A DNA stretch of 64,000 nt from Pseudomonadota bacterium. GTDB lineage: Bacteria; Pseudomonadota; Gammaproteobacteria; Burkholderiales; Rhodocyclaceae. The DNA lies in contig JAFEDI010000114.1 in NCBI GenBank assembly GCA_018241725.1, positions 1-64,000 of the forward strand, in the 5' to 3' direction. Below the pieces are notes generated by a model. The model worked only from the letters and a program-made list of their open reading frames with translations. It was not told the DNA's origin and searched no databases. This document shows, in pieces, positions 46,501 to 56,692 of this stretch. A program made the position numbers and the translations under genes. Position 1 is the first letter of the stretch; each line of letters starts with the position of its first letter.

Positions 46501-49500
46501 CCGCGCTGACGTTGCCGGCCACGTCGGTCACTTCGAGGGTGACGCTGTGCGTACCGGCACTCAGGCTCGAACTGGTGACCGACCACTTGCCCAAGGCGTC
46601 GGCGGTCGTGGTGCCGATGACGGTCTTGCCGTCGGTATCGAACAGCTTGACGGCGGCGAAGGCTTCCGTCGAGCCGGAGAAGTCCAGGGTGGTGAGATTG
46701 GTGATGCCGTCCGAGCTGGAGACACCGGAGTCGGAGCTGGCGGACAGCGTCGGCGCGGCCGGTGTGCTGGGAGGCGTGGTATCGACGGTCACGCTGAGCG
46801 CAGAGGACGCCGCGCTGGTGTTGCCGCCGGCATCGGTGGCCTTGGTGGTGAGGGTGTGGCTGCCCTCGCTCAGGGTGCTGCTGGTGATGGACCAGTTGCC
46901 CTTGCCATCGGCGGTCGCCGTGCCCAGCACGGTGGTGCCGTCGGTGTCGTAGAGCGTGACGGTGGAATTGGCTTCGGCGGTGCCGGTGACGGTGGGCGTG
47001 GTGGCGTTGGTGAGCTTGTCGGTGCTGGAGCTGCCGGTGTCGCTGCCGCTCGCCAGGTCCGGCGTGCCGGGGCTGCTCGGTGCGGTGGTGTCGAGGGTGA
47101 CCGTCAGCTCTCCGCTGGCGACGCTGGTGTTGCCCGCCGTGTCCACCGCCTTGGTGGTGAGGGTGTGGCTGCCCTCGGCGAGCGTGCTGCTGGTGATCGA
47201 CCAGTTGCCGCTGCCGTCGGCGGTCGCCGTGCCCAGCACGGTGCTGCCGTCGGTGTCGTAGAGGGTGACGGTGGAATTGGCTTCCGCCGTGCCGGTGAAG
47301 GTCGGCGTGGTCGCTGAAGTGAGGTCGTCGCTGTTCGAACTGCCCGTATCGCTTCCCGCATCGAGGTTCGGCGCCGACGGGGCCGCTGGAGCGGCAGTGT
47401 CGATCGTGACGCTGAGGGTAGACGACAGCGCGCTCTGATTGCCGGCGGCATCGGAAACCTTGGCTCCAATGGTATGGTCGCCGTCGCCGAGCTTGCTGCT
47501 GGTGATGCTCCACTTGCCGGCACCATTGACCGTGCCGGTGCCGACTACGGTGGTGCCATCGGTGTCATACAAGGTCACCGTGGAGCCGATTGTGCCCGTG
47601 CCAATGAAGGTCAGAGTGGTCTTGTTGGTGATGTTGTCGTTGGAGGACACGCCGCTGTCGGTTCCCGCCGTCAAGTCCGGCGCCGATGGCGCACCGGGAG
47701 CCGTCGTATCGATGGTGACGGACAAGCCGGCAGATGCACTGCTGACATTGCCGGCCGTGTCGGTGGCCTTGGTGGTGAGGGTGTGGCCGCCCTCGCTCAG
47801 GGTACTGCTGGTGATGGACCAGTTTCCGCTGCCGTCGGCCGTGGCGGTGCCCAGTACGGTGGTGCCGTCGGTGTCGTAGAGGGTGACGGTGGCGTTGGCT
47901 TCCGCCGTGCCGCTCAGGGTGGGCGTGGTATCGCTGGTGATGTCGTCAGAGTTACTTGAGCCGGTGTCGCTGCCTGCATCCAGATCCGGCGTCGACGGTG
48001 CCGCCGGCGCAATGCCGTCAATCACCACCGCCGAGGTTTCCGCCAGCGAATGACCGCTGCTGGTGCCGGGCAGGGTCAGGTCCGCCGCGCTGCCATTGGC
48101 CACCGAGACGATCGCGCCGCTATTCAAATCAAATGAAGCGGTGTCGAAATACTGCAGATCGGCGCTGCTGTCGCCAGCCTGAACGGTATAGGCAAACTCC
48201 AGGTCTTGGCTGCCACTGCCGGAGACATAAGCCGCATATTCGTCGTTGGTACCGGTCTCAAGCAGAATGCGCGGCGTGCCATTGGTGTCGTCAACCACCA
48301 CCGCCTGGTCGAAGCTGACCTTGAAGGTCACGATGTCCCCGACCTTGTAACTCTTGTCGCCCGAGGTCTGGATCACCTCGGAGATTACTGGCGGGGGGGT
48401 CACCACGGTCAAGGCATTGGTGGTATCTGCCACCGTCGTGACTTCGGTATTCCAGTAGATCGCCGCACTCAAATTATAGGTTTTGCCGTCGCTCGCCTTC
48501 GTACCGTCCTTATCCAGCAAAGCCGAGAAGGCAGCAATGTCAGTGCTGTTCAGCGTCACCGAGAAGCTGGTCGCCGACGTCACATCCACATCGCCCGACG
48601 TCAGCGTGTAGTCGACTCCGCCCAGGCCCGTCAGGGTCAGCTTGGGAATCGTCACATCGTTGGCGCCTTGCAGCGCAACCATGTTCTGCCCGGTGGCCGT
48701 CAATACATGGGTGCTGGTGTTGTAGGTCGCCGAGGAAATCGTCGGCACCACTACGCCCGACGCCGACCCCGGGTTGATCACTGCCGGCGTGCCGGCATAG
48801 TTGTCCGGGGAGTAAGCGAACGATGTATTCCATCCGGCGGCCGCTGCAATGTGGTAGGAATACCCATTCAGATTGCTTGTGCCGTCTTGGTTCATCAGTC
48901 CATCGATGAACAATTGATCGGCGGCATTCAGTTGAATCGTAAAGCCGGTCGTTCCCGTTACGGTCACCGCGCCCGCACTGTAGGGCGTGGTCAGGGTATA
49001 GCTGGCCTTCGTCGTGCCGGAATCGATCAATTCCAGCGTGAGCTTGGTCGGATCGACGGTATCGTTAACCGTGTCGAGCCCGCTCCCGACAAAGGTCATC
49101 AAACCCGCCGAAGCGCCGCTGACCACATACGAAGCCTGAGTGATGCTGGCAATCCCGCTCACCGTCATGCCCGTGCCGGAGAACGCGCTGTCCTGCGTGC
49201 CGGCAACACCGGTATCCCAGCCTTCGGCCGTGCTGACCGAATAAGTCTTACCGTTGAAAGAACTGGTCCCGTTCTTGGTCAGAATTTGCTGCAGAGCGGC
49301 CTGATCGGTGGCCGACACGGCGATCTGAAAACTGGTGGAAGACGAAATCTCCACATCCGCCGTGTCGGTCAGCGTATAGGAGCCCCCTTGCCCCTTGAAA
49401 GTGAACAACGAGGCGTCGATATCCTTGCCGCTGGCGAGCGCGACGAAACCGGTGCCGGTAACGGTGAGCACCCCGGAACGCTCGTCATACGCAATGGACG

Positions 49501-51316
49501 AGACCACCGGCGAGGTATCCACCACGGTCACCGTCAGGGCGCTTGTTGCCGAGCTCATGTTGCCGGCGGTATCGCCCGCCTTGGCGGTAATCGTATGCAC
49601 CCCGCCACTCAGGGCACCGGACCCGGTAATGGACCATTTGCCGGATCCATTGACGGTGCTATGACCGATTTCGGTGGTGCCGTCGGTATCGTAGATATAC
49701 ACCACGGACCCGATTTCACCTGTTCCGATAAAGGTGGGTGTGGTGGCGTCGGTAATGTTGTCGGTCGAAGAGGTCCCGATATCCGTGCCGGCGGTCAGAT
49801 CGGGGGTACTCGGCGTGGCCGGAGCGGTGGTGTCGAGCTGATAGGTATGCGAATAAGCCGTTGCGCTGCCGCCGCTGTTGCTCACGCGCACCTGGAAAGT
49901 ATTACTGCCCGACAGGGTCGTGTCGGTATACCAGTCGCTTGAGTCGACAGTGTAATTGGTCGCATTGCTCCAGGTGGTGCCGTTGTCGAATGAGACTTCG
50001 ACATACTCCCCCGTGGCCAATTTGGAGGACAGGGTGCCGCTGATGCGCTGAGCCGAAGTATTGGTAATGAAGTCGGAGCTGCTCACCCCCGTGTCAGCGG
50101 ACATCGAGGCCGAGGCCACCGTGGTGGTGGGGGCGACGACCAAGCCTTTTATATTGGTCAGCGCAATCGTGTCCACTGCTACGTAGTGGATGTTTCCGCT
50201 CAAGGCGGTCATTTTCAAGTAGGTAATATCTGTAAAACCGGCAAAAGTTGCGGTGTTTACAGTGGCTGCCTTGGTCGACAACACCAAATTGGTTGCGGTT
50301 CCAACCTTATTGTTGGATGCGTCATACCCTTGAAAAACCAGCGTTTGAGACTTCGTCCCATAATTCATAATGTCAACCGCGTTGGCGGTGAACATATTTC
50401 CTGCGGCGAAACTGAAGGTGACCGAGGTTTCACCCGCCCCCGTCGTCGCAGAATCGTTGGCATCCACCAGGAAATAATTGACGCCTGGGCCGTTGTTGTA
50501 GTGGTAAACGGGCTGGGTTGCACCGTTTGCATGGAGATCGTAATTGCTATCGCCATTGATCCTATACACCACATCGACCGATGCGTCCTTATGACTCCCG
50601 GTGCTGATCAAGTTGGCGCTGTTGTAATCAAAACCCACAGTCGCACTGGCTATATCCAACACGCTGGCATACAAACCTGCCAGACGGCTGTCTACCACGA
50701 CTGCTGTTTCAATATTGCCGAGTTTTACCTCCAGATCCCAATCGCCGCCCAGCGCTGCCGCACCAGTCAAGTCGTTTGAAGCGGCGACATCCGCGCCGGT
50801 GGCAATCGCCAGATCATTGACCAGTTCGCGCCCGGCCTCGCCGGCGCCGACATTACAGCCGTAGATGAGGAAATCCGCATCCGGGCTCAGGCTCTGCCCG
50901 ATCTGCTGCAATTCGCTCTGATGGAGCGCCAGCTGCGTCTTGTCCAGCAGCAGGCTGCCCAGGTCTACCGCGCCGGCCTTGCCGTGGGACAGCAGATGGA
51001 TCGCGTCGATGCCGCTGCGCCCGGCCAGGATCTGCGCCATCTGCGCGAGGCCGTCCTGCTCCGGGTCGAGCACATGGACTTCCCGGCCAGCGCCCATGCC
51101 TTGCAACAACTCATCCAGGTTCGGCAGGTTGCCTTCGACAAACACCACTTCCTGACGACTGGAATTCAGGGCCAGAGCCCCCAGGCCCAGCGCCGGGTCA
51201 CTGACAACCATCAAGTCATCGAGGTTCGCCGCAGTCGGCGTCGGGGAGGTCGTGCTGACATCGCCACCGAGGATCTGAAATTGGGTATCGGTCGGGAAAA
51301 CGCCATCGTTCATCAT
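40520..51316 (-). CDS. Giant DUF4347/Ig-repeat/DUF4214 surface protein
   Basis: 3598 residues. About residues 30-215 are a DUF4347 domain ([49 protein letters not shown]). The middle holds seven Ig-like units of type DTTAPxAPSxPDL...[20 protein letters not shown] and thirteen units of about 102 residues ([22 protein letters not shown]...[14 protein letters not shown]). Near the end are calcium-type [10 protein letters not shown] and [12 protein letters not shown] segments, then DUF4214 modules ([22 protein letters not shown] and three similar). No Sec signal and no GGxGxDxLx nonapeptides were seen, so export may be type I-like but is unproven. The start overlaps the sulfotransferase stop (ATGA). 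An adhesin or matrix protein is the likeliest role. Confidence 0.85.
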   Translation of the reverse strand: MMNDGVFPTDTQFQILGGDVSTTSPTPTAANLDDLMVVSDPALGLGALALNSSRQEVVFVEGNLPNLDELLQGMGAGREVHVLDPEQDGLAQMAQILAGRSGIDAIHLLSHGKAGAVDLGSLLLDKTQLALHQSELQQIGQSLSPDADFLIYGCNVGAGEAGRELVNDLAIATGADVAASNDLTGAAALGGDWDLEVKLGNIETAVVVDSRLAGLYASVLDIASATVGFDYNSANLISTGSHKDASVDVVYRINGDSNYDLHANGATQPVYHYNNGPGVNYFLVDANDSATTGAGETSVTFSFAAGNMFTANAVDIMNYGTKSQTLVFQGYDASNNKVGTATNLVLSTKAATVNTATFAGFTDITYLKMTALSGNIHYVAVDTIALTNIKGLVVAPTTTVASASMSADTGVSSSDFITNTSAQRISGTLSSKLATGEYVEVSFDNGTTWSNATNYTVDSSDWYTDTTLSGSNTFQVRVSNSGGSATAYSHTYQLDTTAPATPSTPDLTAGTDIGTSSTDNITDATTPTFIGTGEIGSVVYIYDTDGTTEIGHSTVNGSGKWSITGSGALSGGVHTITAKAGDTAGNMSSATSALTVTVVDTSPVVSSIAYDERSGVLTVTGTGFVALASGKDIDASLFTFKGQGGSYTLTDTADVEISSSTSFQIAVSATDQAALQQILTKNGTSSFNGKTYSVSTAEGWDTGVAGTQDSAFSGTGMTVSGIASITQASYVVSGASAGLMTFVGSGLDTVNDTVDPTKLTLELIDSGTTKASYTLTTPYSAGAVTVTGTTGFTIQLNAADQLFIDGLMNQDGTSNLNGYSYHIAAAAGWNTSFAYSPDNYAGTPAVINPGSASGVVVPTISSATYNTSTHVLTATGQNMVALQGANDVTIPKLTLTGLGGVDYTLTSGDVDVTSATSFSVTLNSTDIAAFSALLDKDGTKASDGKTYNLSAAIYWNTEVTTVADTTNALTVVTPPPVISEVIQTSGDKSYKVGDIVTFKVSFDQAVVVDDTNGTPRILLETGTNDEYAAYVSGSGSQDLEFAYTVQAGDSSADLQYFDTASFDLNSGAIVSVANGSAADLTLPGTSSGHSLAETSAVVIDGIAPAAPSTPDLDAGSDTGSSNSDDITSDTTPTLSGTAEANATVTLYDTDGTTVLGTATADGSGNWSITSSTLSEGGHTLTTKATDTAGNVSSASAGLSVTIDTTAPGAPSAPDLTAGTDSGVSSNDNITNKTTLTFIGTGTIGSTVTLYDTDGTTVVGTGTVNGAGKWSITSSKLGDGDHTIGAKVSDAAGNQSALSSTLSVTIDTAAPAAPSAPNLDAGSDTGSSNSDDLTSATTPTFTGTAEANSTVTLYDTDGSTVLGTATADGSGNWSITSSTLAEGSHTLTTKAVDTAGNTSVASGELTVTLDTTAPSSPGTPDLASGSDTGSSSTDKLTNATTPTVTGTAEANSTVTLYDTDGTTVLGTATADGKGNWSITSSTLSEGSHTLTTKATDAGGNTSAASSALSVTVDTTPPSTPAAPTLSASSDSGVSSSDGITNLTTLDFSGSTEAFAAVKLFDTDGKTVIGTTTADALGKWSVTSSSLSAGTHSVTLEVTDVAGNVSAASPATTVEIDNTAPALASAIKLSDTALKVGDTSTVTFTFTEAVSDFTTADVTVANGTLSKLSSSDGGTTWTATLTPTADIEDATNILTLDNTGIADLAGNAGTGTSNSPNYKIDTLRPSLASAITISDTALKIGDTATATFTFTEAVSGFTTADVTVPHGTLSNLSSSDGGTTWTATLTPSASTTAATNVLTLDYTGISDAAGNAGSGTVDSPNYAVDTQRPTATISLSDTALKIGDTSTVTFTFTEAVSGFTTADLLADNGKISDLSSSDGGITWTATLTPDASISSATNVITLDYTGVTDTAGNAGTGTLDSANYAIDTVRPTLASDITISDTALKIGDTATVTFTFTEAVSDFTVADVTVANGSLSKLSSSDGGTTWTATLTPTDNVADTANILTLDYTGITDAAGNAGSGTVDSPNYAIDTQRPTLASAIGISDTALKIGDTATVTFTFMDAVSGFTTADVTVSHGTLSNLSSSDGGTTWTATLTPAAGTTAATNVLTLDYTGVTNAAGNAGTGTVKSGNYAIDTVRPSLASTIAISDTALKIGDTATVTFAFTEAVTGFTAADVTVANGSLSKLSSSDGGTTWTATLTPTSSITAATNVLTLNNSGITDLAGNAGSGTSNSPNYAIDTVRPSLASSITISDTALKIGDTATVTFAFTEAVTGFTTADVTVANGSLSKLSSSDGGLTWTATLTPAAGATAASNVLTLDYTGIADAAGNAGTGTADSASYAVDTVRPSLASSIAISDTALKIGDTATVTFAFTEAVTGFTTADVTVANGSLSNLSSNDGGLTWTATLTPTAGTTAATNALTLDYTGITDAAGNTGSGSVDSANYAVDTQRPTATIALSDTALKVGDTATVTVTFSEAVTGFSNADLSIANGTLSAVGSSDGGITWTAIYTPTANVTDASNLITLNNAGITDVAGNAGTGSTDSAPYAIDTQRPTATIALSDSALKIGDTATVTVTFSEAVTGFSNADLSVANGTLSAVGSSDGGITWTAIYTPTANVTDASNAITLNNAGVADAAGNAGSGSTDSAPYAVDTQRPTATIALSDTALKVGDTATVTVTFSEAVTGFTNADLSVANGTLSAVGSNDGGTTWTATYTPTANLTDASNVITLNNAGVADAAGNAGTGSTDSAPYAIDTQRPTATIALSDSALKIGDTATVTVTFSEAVTGFSNADLSVANGTLSAVSSNDGGTTWTAIYTPTAGVESTANLITLDNAGITDVAGNAGTGSTDSAPYAIDTQRPTATIALSDTALKIGDTATVTVTFSEAVSGFSNADLSVANGTLSAVSSSDGGLTWTATYTPTAGVTDTSNLITLDNTGVADAAGNTGAGTASTLNYAVDTLAPAAPDIHVVAADDIINAQEVGTTLTGSNEAGATVALSLGGNTRTATVDGTSWSYTLVAADIAAMGEGVKTIGATQTDAAGNVGNTATRTITVATLAPNAPSAPDLTPASDTGTSSSDNLTSSTTPTFVGTAQAGMAVALYDTDGTTLLGSTVADDSGHWSITASALDNGVHTLTAKALDTVGNVSLASPSLSVTIDTADDGDNVPSSTEQLVPVLEAGGVTGDGNGDGVADGLQANVTSVPFLNTDTAQSHPGDAPPVFVTLVSDSINGKTDTTQATPTVLKAVQQLDAPADKPADLAMPLGLIGFQAELATVGGTEHFSLYVDGSIPINGYWKQDAAGDWVNLASAPYGGQVVTEGGKTRLDFQITDGSEFDSDGVKNGVISDPGAPGYRATTSSSDSDNDQFPDALEAANGLTVGTKDNDVFGSTKFFVMQLYRDTLFREAESGGLNYWMDQIGSGTLTRDEVAQRFLESPEFQDGAGGLARLYLGAFGRLPDKAGMDYWMAERLSDHSLATIGADFAGSAEFKGLYDGLDNAGFLSQLYQHVLDRAPDTAGQTYWQDRLTSGSSRSDVLLEITQSAEARAATDQAVGVTLDYVGLLGRTPEPAGFDYWMGKLDDGMPVTEVIGLFTQTTEYHDRFLP
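42458..46476 (-). repeat. Thirteen tandem Ig-type repeats of about 306-312 bp
   Basis: Inside the giant gene, thirteen consecutive copies of one Ig-like module follow each other. The five most 3' copies (about 42.46-43.99 kb) keep an exact 306-bp period and near-identical DNA, so they look like recent amplification; the others have drifted more. Adjacent copies alternate linkers DTQRPTA and DTVRPSL. Such arrays are prone to copy-number change and assembly collapse. Confidence 0.9.
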
Positions 51317-52158
51317 TCAATTTCCTTGGCTTTGGGTTTCGGCGCGATGACATTGGCGGCACTGCCGCTCGGATCGGTCCAGAAAGTCAATTGGCTGTAT
51401 TTTTCAAACAAGTCCGGGGGCAGGACGGAGCGGCGCTCGCTGAAGCTGACCTTGGGCCGGACGCGGTGCAGGCCCGGAACGCCCAGTTGCAGATCGAAAT
51501 CCGGTGCGTCGTATTCGACATGCTCAAAGTCATGCTCGAAATACGGCTCGCCCAGAAAGCTATAGACCAGTGGCATCACTTTTTCAGGTGCCTGGGCCAG
51601 CAAATCGTAATCGACCACCAGCAGGCGGCTGGCATGCTCGCCGTAAAAGGCTTCGCGCAGGGCCGCCCACGCAAAGCCGACCAGCTGCTCGTGCTGCGCC
51701 AGGCTTTCCAGGCGCTGGTAGACGGTGCTGCGGCCGGGGTTGCCGCCAAACAGCTTGGTGTATTCGTAAGGGTTGCTGCGGTACTTGCGCTCGATGCTGT
51801 CCATCACCCACGCGACATTGCGCGCGCAGGCAATCACCTTGGCTTCCGGAAACAGGTCCTGCAGCAAAGGCATGCGGGCGCACCACAGGCGGTTCGTATC
51901 GAAGATGACTTCCTTGTCCTGCTCCCCCTGGTAATAGGAATGGAACAAGCCGGTCAGCAGGTTTTTGCGCTGGGTGTTGTCGACCTGGGCAGCAAACTCG
52001 CTGCCGGCACTGACCTGAGCCAAAAGGCTACTGACAAAGCCGCCTACCGGGCTGCTCATGCCGGCCTGAAAGCGCGGGTTCTGCCGCAGGATGGCCGACA
52101 GCAGCGTCGAGCCGGAACGCGGCAGGCCGCTGATGAAATGAAAACGATGTGCACTCAT
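51313..52158 (-). CDS. PAPS-dependent sulfotransferase family protein
   Basis: 281 residues. The 5'-phosphosulfate loop is [19 protein letters not shown] (about 9-27), and the 3'-phosphate site is [19 protein letters not shown] (about 116-134). It fits the sulfotransferase_3 type of bacterial enzymes, similar in these motifs to tyrosylprotein sulfotransferases. Its acceptor is unknown; the gene for a 3598-residue surface protein overlaps its stop by four bases, and a methyltransferase ends nine bases upstream of its start. An APS kinase gene lies at the other end of the cluster. Sulfation of the surface protein or of its glycans is inferred. Confidence 0.88.
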   Translation of the reverse strand: MSAHRFHFISGLPRSGSTLLSAILRQNPRFQAGMSSPVGGFVSSLLAQVSAGSEFAAQVDNTQRKNLLTGLFHSYYQGEQDKEVIFDTNRLWCARMPLLQDLFPEAKVIACARNVAWVMDSIERKYRSNPYEYTKLFGGNPGRSTVYQRLESLAQHEQLVGFAWAALREAFYGEHASRLLVVDYDLLAQAPEKVMPLVYSFLGEPYFEHDFEHVEYDAPDFDLQLGVPGLHRVRPKVSFSERRSVLPPDLFEKYSQLTFWTDPSGSAANVIAPKPKAKEIE

Positions 52159-52167
52159 GTCAGCGGG

Positions 52168-53727
52168 TCAGGAGGATTCAGTTGATCGGACCCGGGCGAT
52201 CAACAACGCCTTCAGGATGGGGAGCTGCTTGGCGGCGAAAGCTCTCGCTCGGGCGGTCAGTTCGGCGAGGTTCTCCTCAGGGCTTTCCAGCGTCCTGCCT
52301 TCCACAACCAGTCGCTGGCCCTGGACTGCCATGATTTGCCACGCGTCCTGTACCCACTCGGCCGGCTCCTCCTTGCCTGCCGCATGCGCAGCAAGGAACA
52401 ACTGCTGGAAGCGGTTCAGGGCGATCCCCCCACCGGTCACCGGGCTGGACAGGAAGCCAAGCTCATTGCTCCCCCGCGCTTTCCGGCACAGGTGAGCATT
52501 GAGCCGGTCGGCCTGCGGCTTGGCCCGGGCAATCACGCGGTCGTCTTGCACCATCGCCACGTGCCCCGCGCCGGTGAGCACCATCACGACCTCGACGATC
52601 TGTCTCAAGCTGAGTCCTGCGCCCGCCACGGCGCGCTCGATCTCGCCAAGACTACGCACCCGATGATCCGCGAGCAGATCGAGGATGGGGTGATAGACCG
52701 ACTCGGTCAGCGTCGCCTCCCCCACCGTGGTACGAAGCTTCAGCGACACATCGGGGCGACCAGTGGTCAGGATTACCCGCTGAGCACGCAGGGCCTCGGC
52801 CCTCTCCAACTCATTGAGCTTGCGCGCCCCCCTGACCCAGTAATCGCGCCGGAACTGCTGATTGATCAGAAAATCGCGCGTGGTCTCGCGGAACATCGGG
52901 TCGGGAATGTCTCTCAGGAAAGCCTGCTGTTCACCGGACAGGCTCAGCGCCTCGATGTGGTCGAGACAATGCGCGGAGCAGGCGTAATCGAGCTTGGCCG
53001 GCGCCAGCCACTTGGCCATCGTCGCAAAATGCATCGGATGCCAGTCGCGGTTGAAATACTCATGCGCAAGGTACTGGCGGCTATGCTCCTTGAGCTTCTG
53101 TAGGCGCTCGGCCACGAAGGGATTGGCCTGGCTGAAAGCCGGGTTCAAGCCCAGCAACTTGTCGGCAAAAGCCAGGGCACCATCGATCCGTTTGACGATA
53201 CCGTGCCCCTCCGCCCCCAGAACCTCCGCATGCTCGGTGAGCAGATGGCGCATCGGCGCAAAAGACGCCCAGCCCGGCTGCGTGTTGTAGCTGATGTACA
53301 GAACGCCCCCGACCTTGAGCTTGCGCCGGACGAAGTCGACGATGACCTGGCGATTCTCGTCCGAGATCCAGCTCCAGATGCCGTGCAGGCCGATGAAGTC
53401 GAAATCGGGCAAATCGGTCCGCGCTGCAAAATCGGCAAAGGCCTCGTCGAACAACTGGGCGCCAGCACCGGAGGCGGCGGCGAGTTCCTGCGCAAAGCCT
53501 GCCTGACTGGGGTTGAAATCGGTGCCGCACCACTGCACGACACTGGCCGCAGCGTGGAGATTGGCCGACAAGCCCTGACCAAAACCAAGCTCACAGGCAC
53601 TCCCCACCTCGGGGAACACGAGCCCCTGATACAGGAACGCGAGCCTGGCGCGCTGCGGATTCAGTTCCGTGTAATAGCCATAGGTATACCCAATATCGGC
53701 CACATAGCCCGCAGTCCAGTCATTCAT
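52168..53727 (-). CDS. SAM-dependent methyltransferase with regulatory domain
   Basis: 519 residues. A class I methyltransferase fold spans about 40-200, with ACELGFGQGLS as the SAM-binding glycine motif and DFDFIGLHGIWSWI as motif-II-like. The C-terminal half resembles the methyltransferase regulatory domain (PF10119 type) seen in proteins encoded near surface-polymer genes. The substrate is unknown. It heads the operon methyltransferase-sulfotransferase-giant protein, so modification of the surface protein or a glycan is plausible. Upstream DNA (53728-53962) shows no gene. Confidence 0.85.
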   Translation of the reverse strand: MNDWTAGYVADIGYTYGYYTELNPQRARLAFLYQGLVFPEVGSACELGFGQGLSANLHAAASVVQWCGTDFNPSQAGFAQELAAASGAGAQLFDEAFADFAARTDLPDFDFIGLHGIWSWISDENRQVIVDFVRRKLKVGGVLYISYNTQPGWASFAPMRHLLTEHAEVLGAEGHGIVKRIDGALAFADKLLGLNPAFSQANPFVAERLQKLKEHSRQYLAHEYFNRDWHPMHFATMAKWLAPAKLDYACSAHCLDHIEALSLSGEQQAFLRDIPDPMFRETTRDFLINQQFRRDYWVRGARKLNELERAEALRAQRVILTTGRPDVSLKLRTTVGEATLTESVYHPILDLLADHRVRSLGEIERAVAGAGLSLRQIVEVVMVLTGAGHVAMVQDDRVIARAKPQADRLNAHLCRKARGSNELGFLSSPVTGGGIALNRFQQLFLAAHAAGKEEPAEWVQDAWQIMAVQGQRLVVEGRTLESPEENLAELTARARAFAAKQLPILKALLIARVRSTESS

Positions 53728-53962
53728 CGCTCGTCCTCGTCCCTTTCTCTCGGCAGCATCGGTTGTGATTCCGCGCGATTATGGCATCAAGCCGGCAAGC
53801 CCAATCCCCCCGATAGTGGCCAACGAGCGGTGTGTTTCACAAGTTCATGCTTGTACCAGATGAAACCTCGCCGGCTTCCCTGAATCCCGAGAAAAAACCA
53901 TCGCGAACCCTCACCGCCCCACGAGAATGCCCACGCCCGGAACGCGTCCGGGCACGGGCCGA

Positions 53963-54071
53963 TCAGGACGTCCTCTCAGCCGCCCGCAGCGCCTCGAACA
54001 GATCCCGCATCTCCTGCGCCAGCATCGAGCACGCCCACAGGTAATTGTCCTGCAGCGTCGGATTCATGCGC
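53963..54071 (-). pseudogene. 3' fragment of the 91-codon gene (displaced copy)
   Basis: Bases 53985-54071 match 56161-56247 at 86 of 87 positions. The fragment reads MNPTLQDNYLWACSMLAQEM and then RDLFEALR before diverging to AAERTS and a stop. It is the C-terminal third of the gene at 56130-56405, in the same orientation. With that gene it brackets the DUF4276-AAA pair as a direct repeat. The remaining 180 bp up to 54251 hold nothing recognisable. Confidence 0.85.
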
Positions 54072-54251
54072 TCGCTCGACATGAGCGAGCGCCGAGAACT
54101 TATTGCCCTGCCAGTTGGGCCTTGACTGCTCTGACAGCCAGGATTTCATGCTGATGATGGCGTGTGTCAGCGGAGCGAATTGCGCAGACTCCAGAAGCGA
54201 ACACGTGCGCCTGAACATGCTGGGAGGCCAGCAGGCCGATTCGCAGAATCG

Positions 54252-54905
54252 CTACAGCGCCACTGACTCAAGCCGCTTCAGCCACGCATCGAAATGCGGG
54301 CATGCGGCCCGTATGGCATCCAAGCCGATATCGCAGGCGATGAGCGGGCCATGAATGGTCTTTTGATAACCGGGCATGGCCGCCAATACACGCTTCGATG
54401 GGGCACTCTGCGGACCATCATTGATCTCTTCAGGCGGTGCCGCACTTCGCGCAGACCTCAGGGGCTCCAGCATGCGGTCGTTGTCGGTCCACGCTGCGAA
54501 CGCATCGACCTGAGTCAGCAATAGCGCTTCGAATTCATGAACAAGCAGATTGGGAATGAAATTCGTGGCCCCGATATCTTTTCCCAATGCGGCCTCAAGG
54601 AACCCGGCTTTCATGTGTCCGTTCCCGTTGCGGGGATACGCCGGCTCAGCCTTGCCCGGAAAATCGCCGGGCAGCGCATAGAGATCGAACAAGGTGGAAA
54701 CGTGGGCGCCCGCATCCTGCTTGCACAACTTCTCGATCTGGGGCTTGATCTTGGCGTAGCTCACGACGCCCCCCTTGTGGCCGGGGCTGGTACGCACAAG
54801 GATGGGGATGAGGTACAGGCCCTGCCTCTCGTAATGAGGCGCCAGGAGTTCGGTGACAAAAGCTTCTTCCGTCTGCCCTTCGACCAGAAGATAAACGCGG
54901 CTCAT
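54252..54905 (-). CDS. DUF4276 (Toprim-like) protein of an ATPase pair
   Basis: 217 residues. The N-terminal MSRVYLLVEGQTEEAFVTEL is the DUF4276 signature, with the acidic VEGxTEE of Toprim-like folds. FDLYALPGDFPG and LLVHEFEALLL carry further acidic residues suited to a metal site. DUF4276 proteins are commonly coupled to an AAA ATPase, forming a split OLD-like nuclease arrangement. Here the ATG overlaps the stop of the ATPase gene by four bases. Antiphage function is likely by analogy but not shown. Confidence 0.85.
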   Translation of the reverse strand: MSRVYLLVEGQTEEAFVTELLAPHYERQGLYLIPILVRTSPGHKGGVVSYAKIKPQIEKLCKQDAGAHVSTLFDLYALPGDFPGKAEPAYPRNGNGHMKAGFLEAALGKDIGATNFIPNLLVHEFEALLLTQVDAFAAWTDNDRMLEPLRSARSAAPPEEINDGPQSAPSKRVLAAMPGYQKTIHGPLIACDIGLDAIRAACPHFDAWLKRLESVAL

Positions 54906-56002
54906 CGCCCCGGCCTCCCACCGAGCAGATTCTTCTTCCAGAGATCCCCAAGGCTGTATTCACCCAGCCACTCCGTCAGCGCCCCCGTATCCAGCCGGCT
55001 GAAGACAGACGCACCTCCGCGCTTGTCGACAACGATCAGGTCTTCCGCATCGAATTCATTGACCAATTCAACCGACTGGGTCGACACGATCAATTGATGC
55101 TGTTGCGCCGCGGATTTCATCAACCCGCCGAGCACGCTGATGGCGAACGGGTGCAACCCCAGCTCCGGCTCGTCGATCAAGATGGCCGCCGGAATGAATG
55201 CGTCCGGTTGCAAAAGCACCGTCGCCAGGCAGATGAAGCGCAGGGTGCCGTCCGACAGAGCGCTCGCGGAAAACGGCTCGTCCTGCCCTTTCTCCGTCCA
55301 TTCGAGCTGGATCTTCTCCCGGTTGTCCACCGTGGGACGCAGATGGAAATCACCGAAGAAGGGTGCAACCAGTCCAATCGCCTTCACGATGCGCCGGTAG
55401 TGGGCCTCGTGATGGTTCTTGAGCCGGAGCAGAAAAGCCGCGAGGTTGCGCGCGTCGTCCCGCAGGTATTCGTTGTCGTTGATGTTGTGGATCTGCTTGA
55501 CCAGCGCACTGCCGCTCGTGTCATGAAAGTGGTACAGGCGCCAGCTGCGCATCGGCGGCACGACGTAGTCATAGATACGCGTGTGCGCCTTCTGCTCCTC
55601 CACATAGGTCTCGAAGTGGCCGGAGCGAGGCCGCCAGTCACCGTGCCGGTTCCACCACAGCGCCTCGTGGGCAAACATCATCCGGTTGTCCTGGGTGGGC
55701 CGCAGCGTGAAGCGGTAACCGTTGTTGCCGAAATACAGCTCGGCGTCCAGGGTCTCCGTCTTCTTGCGGCCGAAGTGCAGCAGCACATCCGGCCCGCCTG
55801 CCAACCCGACCGCACTCTGCAACTGTTCATCCAGAATCCGGTTGATCAGGCGAAAGAAGCCGATGAGGTTGGACTTGCCCGCGCCATTAGCGCCGATCAA
55901 CACATTGAGCCGGCCCAGGGGCAGATCGCACTCCGCGATGGACTTGTAACCACGCAGCACGAGACGTGAAATATGGCCCGAATTGTTCACCTGCTTGATC
56001 AC
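54902..56002 (-). CDS. AAA/RecF-like ATPase paired with DUF4276
   Basis: 366 residues counted from a GTG at 56002, which has GAGGGGAG just upstream. Longer in-frame readings lack such a site. Walker A is GANGAGKSN (about 36-44), the ABC signature SASALSDGTLRF, Walker B AAILIDEPELGLHP, and a D-loop/H-loop follows with VSTQSVELVNEF. This is the AAA_21 ABC-type ATPase found in OLD family systems. It is translationally coupled to the DUF4276 gene and is bracketed by direct repeats. Confidence 0.88.
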   Translation of the reverse strand: MIKQVNNSGHISRLVLRGYKSIAECDLPLGRLNVLIGANGAGKSNLIGFFRLINRILDEQLQSAVGLAGGPDVLLHFGRKKTETLDAELYFGNNGYRFTLRPTQDNRMMFAHEALWWNRHGDWRPRSGHFETYVEEQKAHTRIYDYVVPPMRSWRLYHFHDTSGSALVKQIHNINDNEYLRDDARNLAAFLLRLKNHHEAHYRRIVKAIGLVAPFFGDFHLRPTVDNREKIQLEWTEKGQDEPFSASALSDGTLRFICLATVLLQPDAFIPAAILIDEPELGLHPFAISVLGGLMKSAAQQHQLIVSTQSVELVNEFDAEDLIVVDKRGGASVFSRLDTGALTEWLGEYSLGDLWKKNLLGGRPGR

Positions 56003-56129
56003 TGCACTCCCCTCAACTACGACGCCACTCCTCAACGCTCCAGCCCGCCGCCGGGCCTCTCCGGCGCAGCGCCAACCCATGCCCAATCCACCAAGACATT
56101 AGCACGCCGCGCCGATCCGGGCCCGCTCG

Positions 56130-56405
56130 TCAGTCCAGCGGGTGCTCCCCCCTCCTCTCCCGCAGCGCCTCGAACAGATCCCGCATCTCCTGGGCCAGCA
56201 TCGAGCACGCCCACAGGTAATTGTCCTGCAGCGTCGGATTCATGCGCCGGAAGGCATCCCCCGCGTCGCCATAGGTCATGGCCAGCAAGGACAGCAACTG
56301 CACCTGACGGGCGGAAAGCTGATCGACGATGGCCAGCGCATTGGCCTCCTCGGCCAGCCGGTAGAACGGCCCCGCCGGCGCGGGGAAAGTGAACGGCGTA
56401 TTCAT
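56130..56405 (-). CDS. Small hypothetical protein whose 3' end is duplicated nearby
   Basis: 91 residues with no recognised family. It has an N-terminal PAPAGPFYRLAEEANALAIVDQ and a conserved NPTLQDNYLWACSMLAQEMR stretch; a helical soluble protein is likely. Part of its 3' end recurs at 53985-54071 (86/87) and at 39665-39697 (32/33). The ATG overlaps the stop of a 37-codon leader (ATGA), so it is probably translated by coupling. Confidence 0.72.
   Translation of the reverse strand: MNTPFTFPAPAGPFYRLAEEANALAIVDQLSARQVQLLSLLAMTYGDAGDAFRRMNPTLQDNYLWACSMLAQEMRDLFEALRERRGEHPLD
56161..56247 (-). repeat. 87-bp direct repeat, right copy
   Basis: This segment of the 91-codon gene is repeated with one mismatch at 53985-54071. 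The 2.1 kb between the copies is occupied by the AAA-DUF4276 pair. Confidence 0.9.
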
Positions 56406-56515
56406 CGCAGCGCCCTCCCCTCGCCCCGCGCCCGGCGCGGAAGAGGCGAAACAATTACGAAGGCATTACGGATGGACGCGTGCGAACCGACGCACGCCAG
56501 GGTGGAAACGACCAT
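56402..56515 (-). CDS. 37-codon leader ORF overlapping the 91-codon gene
   Basis: An ATG at 56515 with AAGGAG eight bases upstream opens a 37-residue frame (MVVSTLACVGSHASIRNAFV, then a basic tail). Its TGA overlaps the start of the downstream gene. The strong ribosome site and the overlap argue that it is translated. It resembles the short leader ORFs of the P4 Ash type in layout only; no function is known. Confidence 0.6.
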   Translation of the reverse strand: MVVSTLACVGSHASIRNAFVIVSPLPRRARGEGRALR

Positions 56516-56671
56516 GGTGCGGACTCCTTGTTTGGAACACTTCCGCTCTCCGTCGCCAAACGGGGGGCGGGCCAAAGCAGGGTTGGCGAACCGGAAACAA
56601 GGAACCGGCAGGGCCGAAGCCCTCCCCACCCGGCCCGCCATTGATCATGGACGCACCAAGGGTGCACGGAC

Positions 56672-56692
56672 AAAAAAAGCCGCAACGCGGCT
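56672..56692 (-). terminator. Hairpin with T-tract upstream of the leader ORF
   Basis: On the minus strand AGCCGC-GTT-GCGGCT is followed by six more T residues, a compact intrinsic terminator. Since the leader ORF lies 157 bp further on, it may act as an attenuator for that unit or end a transcript entering from the right. Confidence 0.7.

Noticed and set aside
41489-47317. Very long open frames on the plus strand opposite the giant gene (up to 927 codons)
   Set aside because: They mirror the 306-bp repeats in an antisense frame, have GRVG/AGDR-type low-complexity composition and no domains; high GC keeps them open.
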